Assembly: GCA_002398365.1 (NCBI GenBank)
Contig: DGYK01000057.1
Span: 90,567 to 154,566 of the forward strand
From: Flammeovirgaceae bacterium UBA5008
GTDB taxonomy: Bacteria; Bacteroidota; Bacteroidia; Cytophagales; Cyclobacteriaceae
Reading direction: 5' to 3'
Length of the DNA stretch: 64,000 nt
Shown: positions 52,620 through 61,298 of the stretch, in pieces
How positions within the stretch are numbered: position 1 is the stretch's first letter
Layout of the letters: each line of letters opens with the position of its first letter
Position numbers and translations under genes: made by a program
The notes under the pieces: generated by a model
What the model saw: the letters and a program-made list of their open reading frames with translations, nothing else
What the model was told of the DNA's origin: nothing
Databases searched by the model: none

Positions 52620-52916
52620 CTACAATATCGGCCGTTTCAAATTGTACCGGTGCAACCAGCGCACATCCCCGCGCCAGCGGCTGAATATCGCGCGATACAG
52701 GTCTGCCAGCTTTTCTTCGCCCAGCGATGCCACCGCATCGGGGTAGTGCAACACGATTAATTCCAACTCGCGCACGGTCTTCTGATACTGCCAGACGCAA
52801 ATAACCTGAGTTATGACCTTGTTGTCGCTATGTTGTACCTGCCCTAACAAGGCCAGTACTTTGGTATGAAGCTTAAAAAATTTTGCGGCTGTGATGGTTA
52901 CCATCAAAAGAAGCAA
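52620..52916 (-). CDS. Small hypothetical protein
   Basis: 98 residues (or 94 from the Met at 52904), mostly helical, with a Trp/Arg-rich end (FSRWRGDVRWLHRYNL). It is convergent with the RteC-like gene, whose stop is 3 bases away. No family recognised. Regular codon use and compact placement support a gene, but weakly. Confidence 0.45.
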   Translation of the reverse strand: MLLLMVTITAAKFFKLHTKVLALLGQVQHSDNKVITQVICVWQYQKTVRELELIVLHYPDAVASLGEEKLADLYRAIFSRWRGDVRWLHRYNLKRPIL

Positions 52917-52968
52917 AGAAAGCCAGCATTGATACCACAGCCAAACATTTTATACATGCGGTGAATTA

Positions 52969-53412
52969 CTATGGCACCACAAAAACAAACGGCTCTTCAA
53001 ACACACGGCACACTTGTGTGTTGCACGTCATGTAAGCCACACGCCCGCGCACCGTTACGGGTCGGTGTGCCACCAACACCCGCTGGCGAAACGTAACACT
53101 GCCGCTATACCACGTAATCTGCATGTCATACGTATCATCATGAAAAGTAACGGCCGCACCTTGCTCTTGCGTGCTGTCGCTGATTTGATAATCCTTGGCA
53201 GGCTCAAAGGAAAAGCGAGTAGGTGCCGGGCCGCCTTCTGGCAGATGTTGCGAGTACAAATGCCAGCCGGGCATCACCGTGGCCTTGAACACCAGCACCG
53301 ACTCGTGCGGAGAGACGGTTTCGATGCTGTGCTGCCAGCGCACGGTGGAAGGCTGCCCACAGCACACACCCGTAGCGGCCAGGCAAAACGCGAGGAGGCG
53401 GATAATAATCAT
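52969..53412 (-). CDS. Stand-alone DsbD alpha-like thiol domain
   Basis: 147 residues with a signal peptide (LLAFCLAATGVCCGQ). The mature part matches the N-terminal domain of DsbD/ScsB (DsbDα): VFKATVMPGWHLYSQHLPEGGPAPTRFSFEP, and the Cys pair C130-C135 in YMTCNTQVCRVFEEP. In DsbD this domain passes electrons from the membrane domain to periplasmic thiol proteins. Here the membrane and C-terminal thioredoxin domains are absent, so it must act with a separate partner or as a chaperone-like module. Confidence 0.82.
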   Translation of the reverse strand: MIIIRLLAFCLAATGVCCGQPSTVRWQHSIETVSPHESVLVFKATVMPGWHLYSQHLPEGGPAPTRFSFEPAKDYQISDSTQEQGAAVTFHDDTYDMQITWYSGSVTFRQRVLVAHRPVTVRGRVAYMTCNTQVCRVFEEPFVFVVP

Positions 53413-53483
53413 GGAAGTGGATTTCAGGAGTAAGTGACCTGAAAGAGGAAAACACGGAGTGTTAAACGAAAATCTACGGTTGA

Positions 53484-53729
53484 TTACTCGTGCAAGAAAT
53501 CATCTTCAAAATTGAGTAGCTCTTTGGGGTGAATGCCCAAACCAATCGCCAAGTCCATAAGGGTGGCGATGGTGATATTTATATCGCCCTTTTCCATTTT
53601 CTTAATATCACTGTAATCCACATCGCACAAAACCGCGAACTGCCGAAAAGAAAGCTTTTTAGCCTTTCTTATTTGGCTTAGTCGCTTCCCAAACTGAATC
53701 AATGCCTCTTTTTTCTTTTTATTCTGCAT
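53484..53729 (-). CDS. XRE-family helix-turn-helix regulator
   Basis: 81 residues. One HTH_3 domain: FGKRLSQIRKAKKLSFRQFAVLCDVDYSDIKKMEKGDINITIATLMDLAIGLG, then an acidic tail. No other domain and no adjacent toxin gene. It is divergent from the ECF sigma gene at 53823 and may regulate it. Confidence 0.88.
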   Translation of the reverse strand: MQNKKKKEALIQFGKRLSQIRKAKKLSFRQFAVLCDVDYSDIKKMEKGDINITIATLMDLAIGLGIHPKELLNFEDDFLHE

Positions 53730-53822
53730 GAGTTTTACGCAGATGAAAATTGAGGTTTGCTTATTGTTTAAATGTGGGGTATTAACCCCACGTTATTAAA
53801 ATTTTAGTAAATTTGGATTGCT

Positions 53823-54386
53823 ATGTCAGCCGAATCCGCAAACGATTCAAAATGGATTGCTCAACTAAAAGAGGGTGATAGGTTGACTTTTGCCAACATC
53901 TTTAACCTTTACGGGAAAGAACTTTACGAGTTTGCAAGTAGAACCATCTATACGAAAGAAGACTGCGAAGAGATCGTGCAAGACGTATTTGTTTCTCTCT
54001 GGGAGCGAAGGGAAGAATTGGAAATCGACTCGCTGAGAGCCTACCTGTTTACCTCTGTCAAATACAAAGTAATCCGCTACATCAAGCACCTGGCCGTAAG
54101 GCGCAAATACGAAGAACACTACCGCCACTTTGAAAGCAACTACATTGCCCCGGTAGAACCCGAATCGCCTACACCCGTCATTCCCCTGCATGCCCGCCTG
54201 AGCGAATCCCTTCAGGGCTTGCCAGCCCGCTGCCGCGAAGCCTTTCAACTGCGGTTGGAACAAAATCTTTCCAACTCCGAAATCGCCCAGCGCATGCACA
54301 TCTCCAAGCGCACCGTGGAAGAATACATGACCACGGCCTTCGCCCACCTAAGGAAATTTGAAAAGGAGATTTTGGGGATGGAGTAG
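53823..54386 (+). CDS. ECF-type RNA polymerase sigma factor without adjacent anti-sigma
   Basis: 187 residues. Sigma-2: FNLYGKELYEFASRTIYTKEDCEEIVQDVFVSLWERR. Sigma-4: LPARCREAFQLRLEQNLSNSEIAQRMHISKRTVEEYMTTAFAHLRKF. FecI-like type. No FecR gene follows; the next genes downstream are on the opposite strand. It is divergent from the XRE regulator with a 93-base gap. It may act in trans with a distant anti-sigma. Confidence 0.92.
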   Translation: MSAESANDSKWIAQLKEGDRLTFANIFNLYGKELYEFASRTIYTKEDCEEIVQDVFVSLWERREELEIDSLRAYLFTSVKYKVIRYIKHLAVRRKYEEHYRHFESNYIAPVEPESPTPVIPLHARLSESLQGLPARCREAFQLRLEQNLSNSEIAQRMHISKRTVEEYMTTAFAHLRKFEKEILGME

Positions 54387-54394
54387 CAGAAAAT

Positions 54395-54529
54395 TTAGAG
54401 ATAAAGTTTTGTTTGCCTTTCCAGCACATAACTTTTACTCAATTCTGCTGAATTCAGGTTTTTATGTGTTTGATTGTTTCCATCAGAGTCTTGATTTGGC
54501 TTCTGAAGTAAATCCTCTAAGTCATCCAT
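54395..54529 (-). CDS. Possible 44-residue acidic peptide
   Basis: Opens with MDDLEDLLQKPNQDSDG and ends QTKLYL. It starts 15 bases after the aquaporin stop on the same strand and would be the last gene of that operon. It is highly polar, without Cys or a hydrophobic segment. The length is small and no homologue is recalled, so this could be chance. Confidence 0.3.
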   Translation of the reverse strand: MDDLEDLLQKPNQDSDGNNQTHKNLNSAELSKSYVLERQTKLYL

Positions 54530-54544
54530 AGATTAAGTAAAACT

Positions 54545-55210
54545 TTATTTGTGATTGAATCTTGGATTCTGTTCCTCATTAAAAAACCACCATACACCAA
54601 CTGCCAGCGTAGCACCGACAATTGGAGCAGACAGGTAAATCCAAAGATGCTCTAAATGACCAGACACTAAAGCAGGAGCAAGTGACCGTGTCGGGTTCAT
54701 AGATGCACCACAAATTGGCCCGGCAAACATGGCCTCCAACAAAACAGTGCTACCGATAGCGAGTCCGGCAAACATACCTTGCTCTTTAGAGCCCGCGGCT
54801 ACTTGAATAATGACAAGCATTAGAAAGAAAGTAAGCAGCAATTCCAAAACGAAAGACTGCATTTCAGAACCAGCAGGTAAAGTAGAGCCTAAAAACTCAT
54901 TGGCCGGAAAGAGAAACCTAAGAGTAAGACTTGCGAGAAATGCACCAACAGACTGACTCATTATATACGGAACGACTTCCTTCAATGGAAAACGCTTTGC
55001 AACAGCAAATGCAATAGTAACAGCCGGATTCAGGTGTGCGCCCGACACGGGGCCAAGTGCATAAATCATGACCATTACAATAAGCCCAAATGTAAATGCT
55101 ATGCCTGGGTGTGTGATTGCGCCAGCGGTTTCATGATTAATAATGATTGCACCGGTTCCACAGAAGACCAGAGCATACGTTCCTAAAATCTCAGCGACAA
55201 GTTTTTTCAT
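54545..55210 (-). CDS. Aquaporin / MIP-family channel
   Basis: 221 residues, six transmembrane helices. The first pore motif is SGAHLNPAVT (N61-P62-A63); the second is GASMNPTRSLAPAL (N172-P173-T174), where Ala of the usual NPA is replaced by Thr. The conserved Arg of the selectivity filter (R175) is kept. It could conduct water, glycerol or neutral metalloid acids such as As(OH)3. It is 3 bases after the DUF2490 gene in a cluster headed by an ArsR repressor; aquaporins in ars operons (for example AqpS) move arsenite. Confidence 0.9.
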   Translation of the reverse strand: MKKLVAEILGTYALVFCGTGAIIINHETAGAITHPGIAFTFGLIVMVMIYALGPVSGAHLNPAVTIAFAVAKRFPLKEVVPYIMSQSVGAFLASLTLRFLFPANEFLGSTLPAGSEMQSFVLELLLTFFLMLVIIQVAAGSKEQGMFAGLAIGSTVLLEAMFAGPICGASMNPTRSLAPALVSGHLEHLWIYLSAPIVGATLAVGVWWFFNEEQNPRFNHK

Positions 55211-55213
55211 ATG

Positions 55214-55948
55214 TCAATTTTTTTCTTTCCTAGAGTCAAGGTGAGTAATCCAGTTAAACTGTAAGTAATAATAGTTAAGCAAATTACCTCCTGTGTAGTC
55301 GACAAAAGCGATATAGAAGGGACCTAGCTCAAAAGCGCCCGATTTTTTTGTCCTCAAGCCGATTCCTGCAAAAGCCCAATTCTCAGCATAGACAGTAACA
55401 GGATTTTTATACGTGTTAAAAAACATTTCATTATAAGCTGTAAAGTACAGACGATTATTTTTCTGGCTTAGAGAAACTGTAGCTCCAATCAGAAAACGTA
55501 AGCGAGAAGTGTATGGACTCTCGCCCGTAACCCTGTTCTGAATGAATCTGCCATCATAACGTAGCCTGTAACGCATTAAGGCTCTTCCTATATTCGAGTT
55601 CAAAGTAGTCTGCAAATAAAATCGGTTCTCGTTTCTATAATTGTCTTTATCAAGTGGAAGCTGTCTTTCATAAACATAGCTACCCGTAAAGGACAAATGT
55701 GTGTTAAGTTGATAAGTAATGGCTTGCTCAGAATAAAAGACGGCAAAATTAGGGCCTTCTGCTACACCGTTAACTTTCTCGTTGATTAAATTAAACGCTC
55801 CGAAATAATAGAAGCTATAATTCCACTTGTCAGATAACTGTCCCGAATGATCAATTACAGGAAATAGCCCGAAATGATTTACGTTCTGACCGTTTACCTC
55901 TCCACAAATAAATATTATGATTATTGATACAACCCATTTTAACCGCAT
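55214..55948 (-). CDS. DUF2490 outer-membrane protein
   Basis: 244 residues. Signal peptide (IIIIFICGEVNGQN), then repeated amphipathic strands (KWNYSFYYFGAFNLI, HLSFTGSYVYERQLPL, NRFYLQTTLNSNIG, LMRYRLRYDGRFI), a pattern of the DUF2490 beta-barrel family. It ends FNWITHLDSRKEKN. It lies between GcvH and the aquaporin genes. The function is unknown; a channel is possible. Confidence 0.82.
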   Translation of the reverse strand: MRLKWVVSIIIIFICGEVNGQNVNHFGLFPVIDHSGQLSDKWNYSFYYFGAFNLINEKVNGVAEGPNFAVFYSEQAITYQLNTHLSFTGSYVYERQLPLDKDNYRNENRFYLQTTLNSNIGRALMRYRLRYDGRFIQNRVTGESPYTSRLRFLIGATVSLSQKNNRLYFTAYNEMFFNTYKNPVTVYAENWAFAGIGLRTKKSGAFELGPFYIAFVDYTGGNLLNYYYLQFNWITHLDSRKEKN

Positions 55949-55971
55949 AAGAGTGTTTAAACTGACATTAA

Positions 55972-56352
55972 TTACTTTCCTAAATTACCATTGTATTCCG
56001 CTGCTGATTGAAGATTATTTAATTCACCACTGTCAGTCATTTTTATTTTAATCATCCAACCTTCTTCGAAAGGTGATGTATTAACAAGGGTCGGAGTATC
56101 TTTTAAGGTTGGATTGATTTCCATTACCTCTCCAGCAACAGGCATAAACAAATCACTTACGGTTTTAACAGCTTCCACAGAACCAAAAATTTCGTTCTGC
56201 TTAAAAGACTGACCTATGCGCGGCAAGTCGACATAAATAATATCGCCTAATTCACTTTGGGCAAAATCCGTAATACCAATTTTTCCTGTTTCACCATCCG
56301 GTAAAATCCATGCATGCTCTTTAGTATACCTAAGTTTTTCGAGTGCGTTCAT
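55972..56352 (-). CDS. gcvH: GcvH-like lipoyl carrier protein
   Basis: 126 residues, normal for the glycine cleavage H protein. Lipoylation site K63 in IFGSVEAVKTVSDLFMP, with surrounding motifs YTKEHAW, GITDFAQSELGDIIYVDLP and EEGWMIKIKM. No gcvT or gcvP is nearby. It stands among an aquaporin, a DUF2490 barrel and a metallophosphoesterase, all on the minus strand under an ArsR-type regulator. It may be the housekeeping H protein in an odd place, or a lipoyl (dithiol) protein used by the cluster, for example against trivalent arsenic. Confidence 0.92.
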   Translation of the reverse strand: MNALEKLRYTKEHAWILPDGETGKIGITDFAQSELGDIIYVDLPRIGQSFKQNEIFGSVEAVKTVSDLFMPVAGEVMEINPTLKDTPTLVNTSPFEEGWMIKIKMTDSGELNNLQSAAEYNGNLGK

Positions 56353-56392
56353 TTTTTAGTTTTTGATTTGGAGAATGATAAATGGGATAAAA

Positions 56393-57157
56393 TCAGTAAG
56401 CCTTTCTTAACATGTCGGCATACTCATTGGGCAAGGGACTATCCTCAACTGCTTTAGCAGCCTTTTCGATGTCATAAGCAAAACGTAAAAACTCAACCTT
56501 GAGGGAATCCGCAGCGGAGAGTGAGAATGATTCGTCCAGTGTAATCATTACGTAACCGCCACGCACATCACCATCTTTAGGTTTGCCGACAGAACCGATA
56601 TTAATGGCGTGTCGATAATGGCCATTTTCATCTTTCAAAATGCGATGATAGGGTTTATGCGTATGTCCAAAAAACATAATGTGCGCATCGGCTTGCTCTA
56701 AGATGCGCAGCAAACTTTTTTCATCACGGTCAATAAATAAATACTCATTGATTTTCCGAGGACTTCCATGTACCATCAACAAATTAAACTTCTCTTCGTT
56801 GAGTTGATACTCAAGACGAATGTGCGAAGGGAGACTACGGAGATAATGTCGCTCCTCAGTCTTTACAATCTGGTTTGTGTAAGAAATAGAGACTGCCCCG
56901 TTTGCTTTCTCAGCGTCAGTCTTATAGGCACAACCGCAGTCGTCACTGCTTCTTCCAATTCCATAATCATAATTCCCGGCAATAGTAGGGATCTTCCGCC
57001 TTCTGATTTCATTAATCACTTCATTCGGCCAGATATTATAACCGACCAAATCGCCTAAGCAATACACGGCATCGGGTTTACGGATTTCAATGTCTGCAAG
57101 GCAAGCCTCTAATGCTGGCAAGTTCGCATGGATGTCACTAAACAAAACAATTTTCAT
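56393..57157 (-). CDS. Calcineurin-like metallophosphoesterase
   Basis: 254 residues, YfcE/MJ0936-like group. Motifs: SDIHANLPAL (D8, H10), LGDLVGYN, GNYDYG, MVHGSP and FGHTHKPY, all metal ligands present. An inserted Cys-containing stretch (SSDDCGCAYKTD) near residue 72 includes a CxC pair. No signal peptide, so cytosolic. The substrate is unknown. It sits between the GcvH gene (40-base gap) and the transglutaminase-like gene (35-base gap). Confidence 0.88.
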   Translation of the reverse strand: MKIVLFSDIHANLPALEACLADIEIRKPDAVYCLGDLVGYNIWPNEVINEIRRRKIPTIAGNYDYGIGRSSDDCGCAYKTDAEKANGAVSISYTNQIVKTEERHYLRSLPSHIRLEYQLNEEKFNLLMVHGSPRKINEYLFIDRDEKSLLRILEQADAHIMFFGHTHKPYHRILKDENGHYRHAINIGSVGKPKDGDVRGGYVMITLDESFSLSAADSLKVEFLRFAYDIEKAAKAVEDSPLPNEYADMLRKAY

Positions 57158-57192
57158 AGTTACAGGTAAGTTTAAGGTAAATGGATTTTAGT

Positions 57193-58068
57193 TTATTTCT
57201 TATCGAATGAATAGAAGTCAGAAAAACGCGGTTCGTAAGAGCATAACAAAGCCATCGAAATCATTTCTTTTATTCGCTTGGAAGCAGGATACAATAGCTC
57301 AGCCTTCTTTAAACTGATTAGTGACTTTTGATATTCAGAAATATTAAAGTGGACGACAGCAAGATTTAAATAGTGCAGCCCGGCCAATTCTTTAATGCTG
57401 ATTGGATTTAGTCTAGGATAGTGTTCAACCGGAACAGCATTTCGGTCTGGGACCAACTTGCTTTCATTGAGTTGATATTCTTCAATAGTTGATTTGACTT
57501 TGTCTGCTCCATTGATGAATCCATTCTCTCCATCCGTTGCCTCAATCAAGGCTTTAAGTATACCATGATTAGTAATAGTCAAAAATGAATGATAGCGGGT
57601 TTCAAATATTTGAACCCGAAAGCCCAGTTGCTCAAACAAATAAGCATATAGGGCTGTCCCCGATAAGCAATTAAAGTTACCATTATGAAACAACTGATTG
57701 AAAGGAATATACTTTATATAGTGCCTTAGGTATTTAGCATGTGTTTTATCAAACACGAATTTGGCATATTCCATATCTGCTTTAAACCGACTTTTTCTTC
57801 TTTCAAGCTTCACTACAAATTCAGTCAGCTCATTCTTTAACACTGAATATTCTTTTATATCCAGCGAAGAATCGTAGGCCATAAAAAATAGTAAAGCCTC
57901 ATTTTCAAAGGGTGGTTCATGCAGCGCTTTCTTTTCTAACTCTGTTACAAATATATTCTGATTATCGGCCGGTAACTCTTGAGTCCTTGCTGTGAAGGAT
58001 AGACAAAAAAAGATAAACCGCAGACAAGGTAAGAGGGCTTTAGAAACGGGTATTGTTTTCATAAGCAT
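57193..58068 (-). CDS. Exported transglutaminase-like protein
   Basis: 291 residues (start may also be the ATG at 58062). Signal peptide (FIFFCLSFTARTQ). A transglutaminase-like core shows a Cys at NCLSGTALYAYLFEQLGF, a His at ETRYHSFLTI and an Asp at EATDGENG, matching the papain-like C-H-D order. A C-terminal helical TPR-like segment follows (LAGLHYLNLAVVHFN, YQKSLISLKKAELLYPAS). It is the first gene after arsR. Its promoter region holds an exact copy of the inverted repeat found upstream of arsR. Confidence 0.72.
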   Translation of the reverse strand: MLMKTIPVSKALLPCLRFIFFCLSFTARTQELPADNQNIFVTELEKKALHEPPFENEALLFFMAYDSSLDIKEYSVLKNELTEFVVKLERRKSRFKADMEYAKFVFDKTHAKYLRHYIKYIPFNQLFHNGNFNCLSGTALYAYLFEQLGFRVQIFETRYHSFLTITNHGILKALIEATDGENGFINGADKVKSTIEEYQLNESKLVPDRNAVPVEHYPRLNPISIKELAGLHYLNLAVVHFNISEYQKSLISLKKAELLYPASKRIKEMISMALLCSYEPRFSDFYSFDKK

Positions 58069-58092
58069 TTTAGGGTTTAACTATATTGAATA

Positions 58093-58108
58093 ATCGTATT
58101 TTTACGAT
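58093..58108. promoter_or_regulatory. ArsR-type operator, copy 2
   Basis: Perfect inverted repeat ATCGTA-TTTT-TACGAT. It lies 25 bases upstream of the transglutaminase-like gene and 19 bases downstream of arsR. On the minus strand TTTG (58121-58118), 19 bases, then TACGATTA (58098-58091) give a partial promoter match that the repeat overlaps. The arms are identical to those at 58477-58492, and this pairing strongly suggests the same repressor. Confidence 0.65.
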
Positions 58109-58126
58109 AGATGCAAGCAAATTTTT

Positions 58127-58456
58127 TTAGCAGCAGAGTTTTCCTGACTTGTACGAATCAAATAATTGGTCGAGGTAATTCTTGGCAGATGCCCATTCTT
58201 TCTCGTCAATACAGTAACAGACTTTTGTGCCTTCAATATCTCCCTTAATCAGTCCAACATCCTTCAATTCCTTCAAATGTTGCGATACGGTTGACTGGGA
58301 TAGCGGTATTTCGCCAACAATGTCACCGCACATGCACGATTGTTTTTCAATAAGAATCCGTAGAATGGCAATTCTGGCAGGATGCCCCAAAGCCCTTGCA
58401 TACTTGGCCACCTTATTCTCCTTTACCGTGAAGTCTTCCGCAATGGCAAGTCCCAT
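58127..58456 (-). CDS. arsR: ArsR-family repressor with several cysteine pairs
   Basis: 109 residues from ATG 58456; an upstream in-frame extension to 58513 runs through the operator and is unlikely. Winged helix: GHPARIAILRIL, C41-x-C43 in QSCMCGDIVGE, recognition helix SQSTVSQHLKELKDVG. A second pair, C80 and C82 (KVCYCID), lies on the wing, and the C-terminus ends CC. The CxC in alpha-3 suits As(III)/Sb(III) or Cd/Pb/Hg sensing. The extra pairs may form another site. It is probably autoregulated through the inverted repeat at 58477. Confidence 0.9.
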   Translation of the reverse strand: MGLAIAEDFTVKENKVAKYARALGHPARIAILRILIEKQSCMCGDIVGEIPLSQSTVSQHLKELKDVGLIKGDIEGTKVCYCIDEKEWASAKNYLDQLFDSYKSGKLCC

Positions 58457-58476
58457 AGCTATAATTTGTTTAGTTA

Positions 58477-58492
58477 ATCGTAAAAGTACGAT
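58477..58492. promoter_or_regulatory. ArsR-type operator, copy 1, over the arsR promoter
   Basis: Perfect inverted repeat ATCGTA-AAAG-TACGAT. On the minus strand it contains the -7-like element TACTTTTA (58488-58481), with ATTG 22 bases upstream. The same 10-mer GTAAAAGTAC occurs at the promoter of the other arsR operon (47175-47184), because both share the -7 element. Confidence 0.65.
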
Positions 58493-58827
58493 ATTATTAA
58501 TTAGTAAGCACAATATTTAAAGGCAAGAGAATTTTTTCAGGTTTAACTTCTTCTCGAATGGATGATGGTAAAGATAGATAATAAATACTTTTACGTTGAC
58601 TTTGAAGTATCTCCCTCAGTATCTAGCCGTTGTTTTCACTGACTAACGTTCTTACCAATTGTACCATGCAAAAGAATATATGGCTCCGGCCTTTGCTTCC
58701 TGCGAAAATTTGAAAAGTTGCTTTGGAAAACAGTGAGCCGGTTGCTAAACACAATGCGTATTTGGCATCTCCAGTTGATGAGAGCAGTCATTTGCATAAC
58801 TTTGTTGAAGTCTTAAAAGGTCTCACA
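58493..58827. other. Intergenic stretch without supported gene
   Basis: Separates arsR from the divergent ABC permease. It holds the rest of the arsR promoter and presumably the permease promoter. An in-frame TTG at 58723 would extend the permease by 35 residues that do not look like its family. No RNA gene or repeat is evident. Confidence 0.5.
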
Positions 58828-61195
58828 ATGCTTCGTTCCTTCTTACAATTAAGTATCCGCAACCTGTTCCGTAAGAACAGGTTGTTTACCGCCATCAACA
58901 TTAGCGGGCTTGCGATTGGACTGACATCTCTTTTTTTGATTGCACTCTTTATTTACGATGAATATAGCTTTGACACCTACCACCGAAATGCTGACCGCAT
59001 CCATCGGGTTGTTGTTGACTTTAAAGAAGAGGGCAACACAATAAACTGGGCAAGAACCAGCGCGCCCATCGGACGCTACCTGACAGGCGCTTACCCTGAA
59101 GTGGAAGAGGTGGTGCGCCTGCGCAAAAATACCGGCACTGATTTGTTAAGCCGTGATGAAATAAAATTTTATGAAGAGAAACTATTTTTTGCTGATAGCA
59201 CACTGTTCAATGTTTTTGATTTCAGCTTGTCGAGTGGCAATCCCGCCAAGGCACTAACGGATAAAAACTCGATTGTGATTACGGAGGCGTTGGCAAAAAA
59301 ATATTTTGCCAGTGAAGACCCCATCGGCAAGACCTTGCGCCTCAACAACCTGATTGATTTAAAAATCACGGGCATCTTGAATGAAATTCCCACCAACTCA
59401 CATTTTGTTGCTGACGCATTCATCACCTTTTCTTCATTGGATGAATCGCTTGGAGAAAAAAGGCTTACGCATTGGGGTTGGATGGATCATTACACCTACG
59501 TGCTGTTGACCAAGGGCTCAACACCTCAACAGCTTGAAGCAAAGTTTCCAGACCTGATAAAAAGAAATGCACCGGAATGGGTTTCTGAAAAAGAGAACCT
59601 TTATTTGCAGCCTTTGAAGTCCATCCATTTACATTCCGACCTGAAAGATGAAATCACATCCAACAGCCATGAAGGCTACTCCTACATTCTCGGTACAATC
59701 GCCTTGTTCATTCTTTTGATGGCTTGTGTCAACTTCGTCAATCTATCAACGGCCACCCTTACAACACGCTTCAAAGAGATTTCCATTCAAAAAATTCTTG
59801 GCGCTGGTAAATTGCACTTGACAATATATTTCTGGATTGAGTCAATCATGATTTGCACAATTGCATTGATGACCGCTTTTATACTCACCTCTCTTATCCT
59901 GCCTTATTTTAATCTCACAGCAGGAAAACAACTTTCAATTGCTGGCAGCTTGTGGTTGGTTGCTCCGGCATTGCTGGTGACCATGCTCATTGGTTTTCTT
60001 TCAGGCATCATCCCAACTATTCAGACGGGCAGATTGAATATTTTGAGCCTGTCTAAGTCCGGTGGAAAGTCAATAAGTAAGTCATCCATCCGAACGGCCT
60101 TAATCACTTTTCAATTTTGCGTATCAATCGTATTGATTACGGGCACTTGGATTGTATCAACGCAATTCCGGTTTTTAAAATCATCGAGAGTGGGGTTTAC
60201 CAGTGACAGGGTAATCGTGCTGCCTGTGAAAGACCGTTCGCAAAACGACCGTCACTCAACCATCATCAATGAGATTAATCACGTGCCCGGAGTTGTAAAA
60301 GCATGCTATTCGTCCAGCACACCTGCATCGAACAATGCCTATACTTACACTTACACTCTGGTTGGCTCGGAAGCCGGAGAACAATTACTGGCAGCGTATT
60401 TTGTGGACGAACATTTCTTTGACCTTTACGAAGTAAAACTACAGCAAGGTCGATTCCCGGACGTAGAAAAAAAGGACACGCTGGTGGAGATTGTTTTAAA
60501 TCAGGCAGCCGTAAAGCAATTGCGATTGACCCAGCCCATAGGCCAGTTGGTGACGGGCCAGGTAAAGGGAAGAGTAGTAGGTGTAGTCGAAGATTTCAAT
60601 TACGCCACACTTCATTCGAGCATTGGGCCAATGATAATCTATTCATACCCACAGAATTTTCGTTTTGTTTCTATAAAATGGAGAGAAGGCAAAAATCAAA
60701 ATCAGTTGGCCACCATTGAAAAGCGCTGGCAAGAGTTATACCCCGGCTACCCAATGGAATATTTCTTTTTGGATGACAAAATCCAGCAATTGTATGGTGT
60801 GGAATCTCAATTGAGCAAGGCGTACACTGCATTTTCCGTTATTGCCATCGTCATTGCGGGAATTGGTTTGATAGGACTTACCACCTATTTGTTGAATCGT
60901 AAACGTAAAGAGATAAGCATCCGAAAAGTATTCGGAAGCTCTACTTCGCAGCTAGTCGGTTGGATTTATTCCGGTTATATAAAAATTATTTTGATTGCTA
61001 CGTTGATTGCATGGGCTATCGGTTATTATTGGATGCAGCAATGGTTAGCGGGGTTTGCATTCAAGACAGAATTAAGCGCAACACATTTTATACTGCCAGC
61101 CGCCTAGCATGATTTTTATTTTGTTGTTGACCACGGCAATACAAACCATCAAAGCCTCCAGAACTAATCCGGTGGAAAATTTGAGGAACGAATAG
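58828..61195 (+). pseudogene. MacB/FtsX-type ABC permease with a C-terminal frameshift
   Basis: The reading frame from ATG 58828 (LRSFLQLSIRNLFRKNRLF) gives a typical large Bacteroidota permease: TM1, MacB periplasmic core (DEYSFDTYHRNADRIHRV, VFDFSLSSGNPAKAL), an FtsX block, and a second core and FtsX block (RKRKEISIRKVFGSS). It stops at TAG 61105-61107, within the last helix. One base over, the missing end is present: MIFILLLTTAIQTIKASRTNPVENLRNE, ending at 61195 with the usual NPVExLRxE tail. A single extra base near 61104-61106 explains the break. Loss of the last helix may inactivate it, unless this is a sequencing error. Confidence 0.85.
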
Positions 61196-61298
61196 ATAGT
61201 GCTTCCCATAGAGCTGGTTTTCAGTTGAAGGATTTTAAAGTGCAAAGCCAGTAGCAAATCACTTACTTGAGGAAGAGTAGCGCAGACAGATAACTTAA

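Noticed and set aside
58723..58827. TTG-started extension of the ABC permease
   Set aside because: The 35 added residues do not match the family, whose proteins begin like the ATG at 58828.
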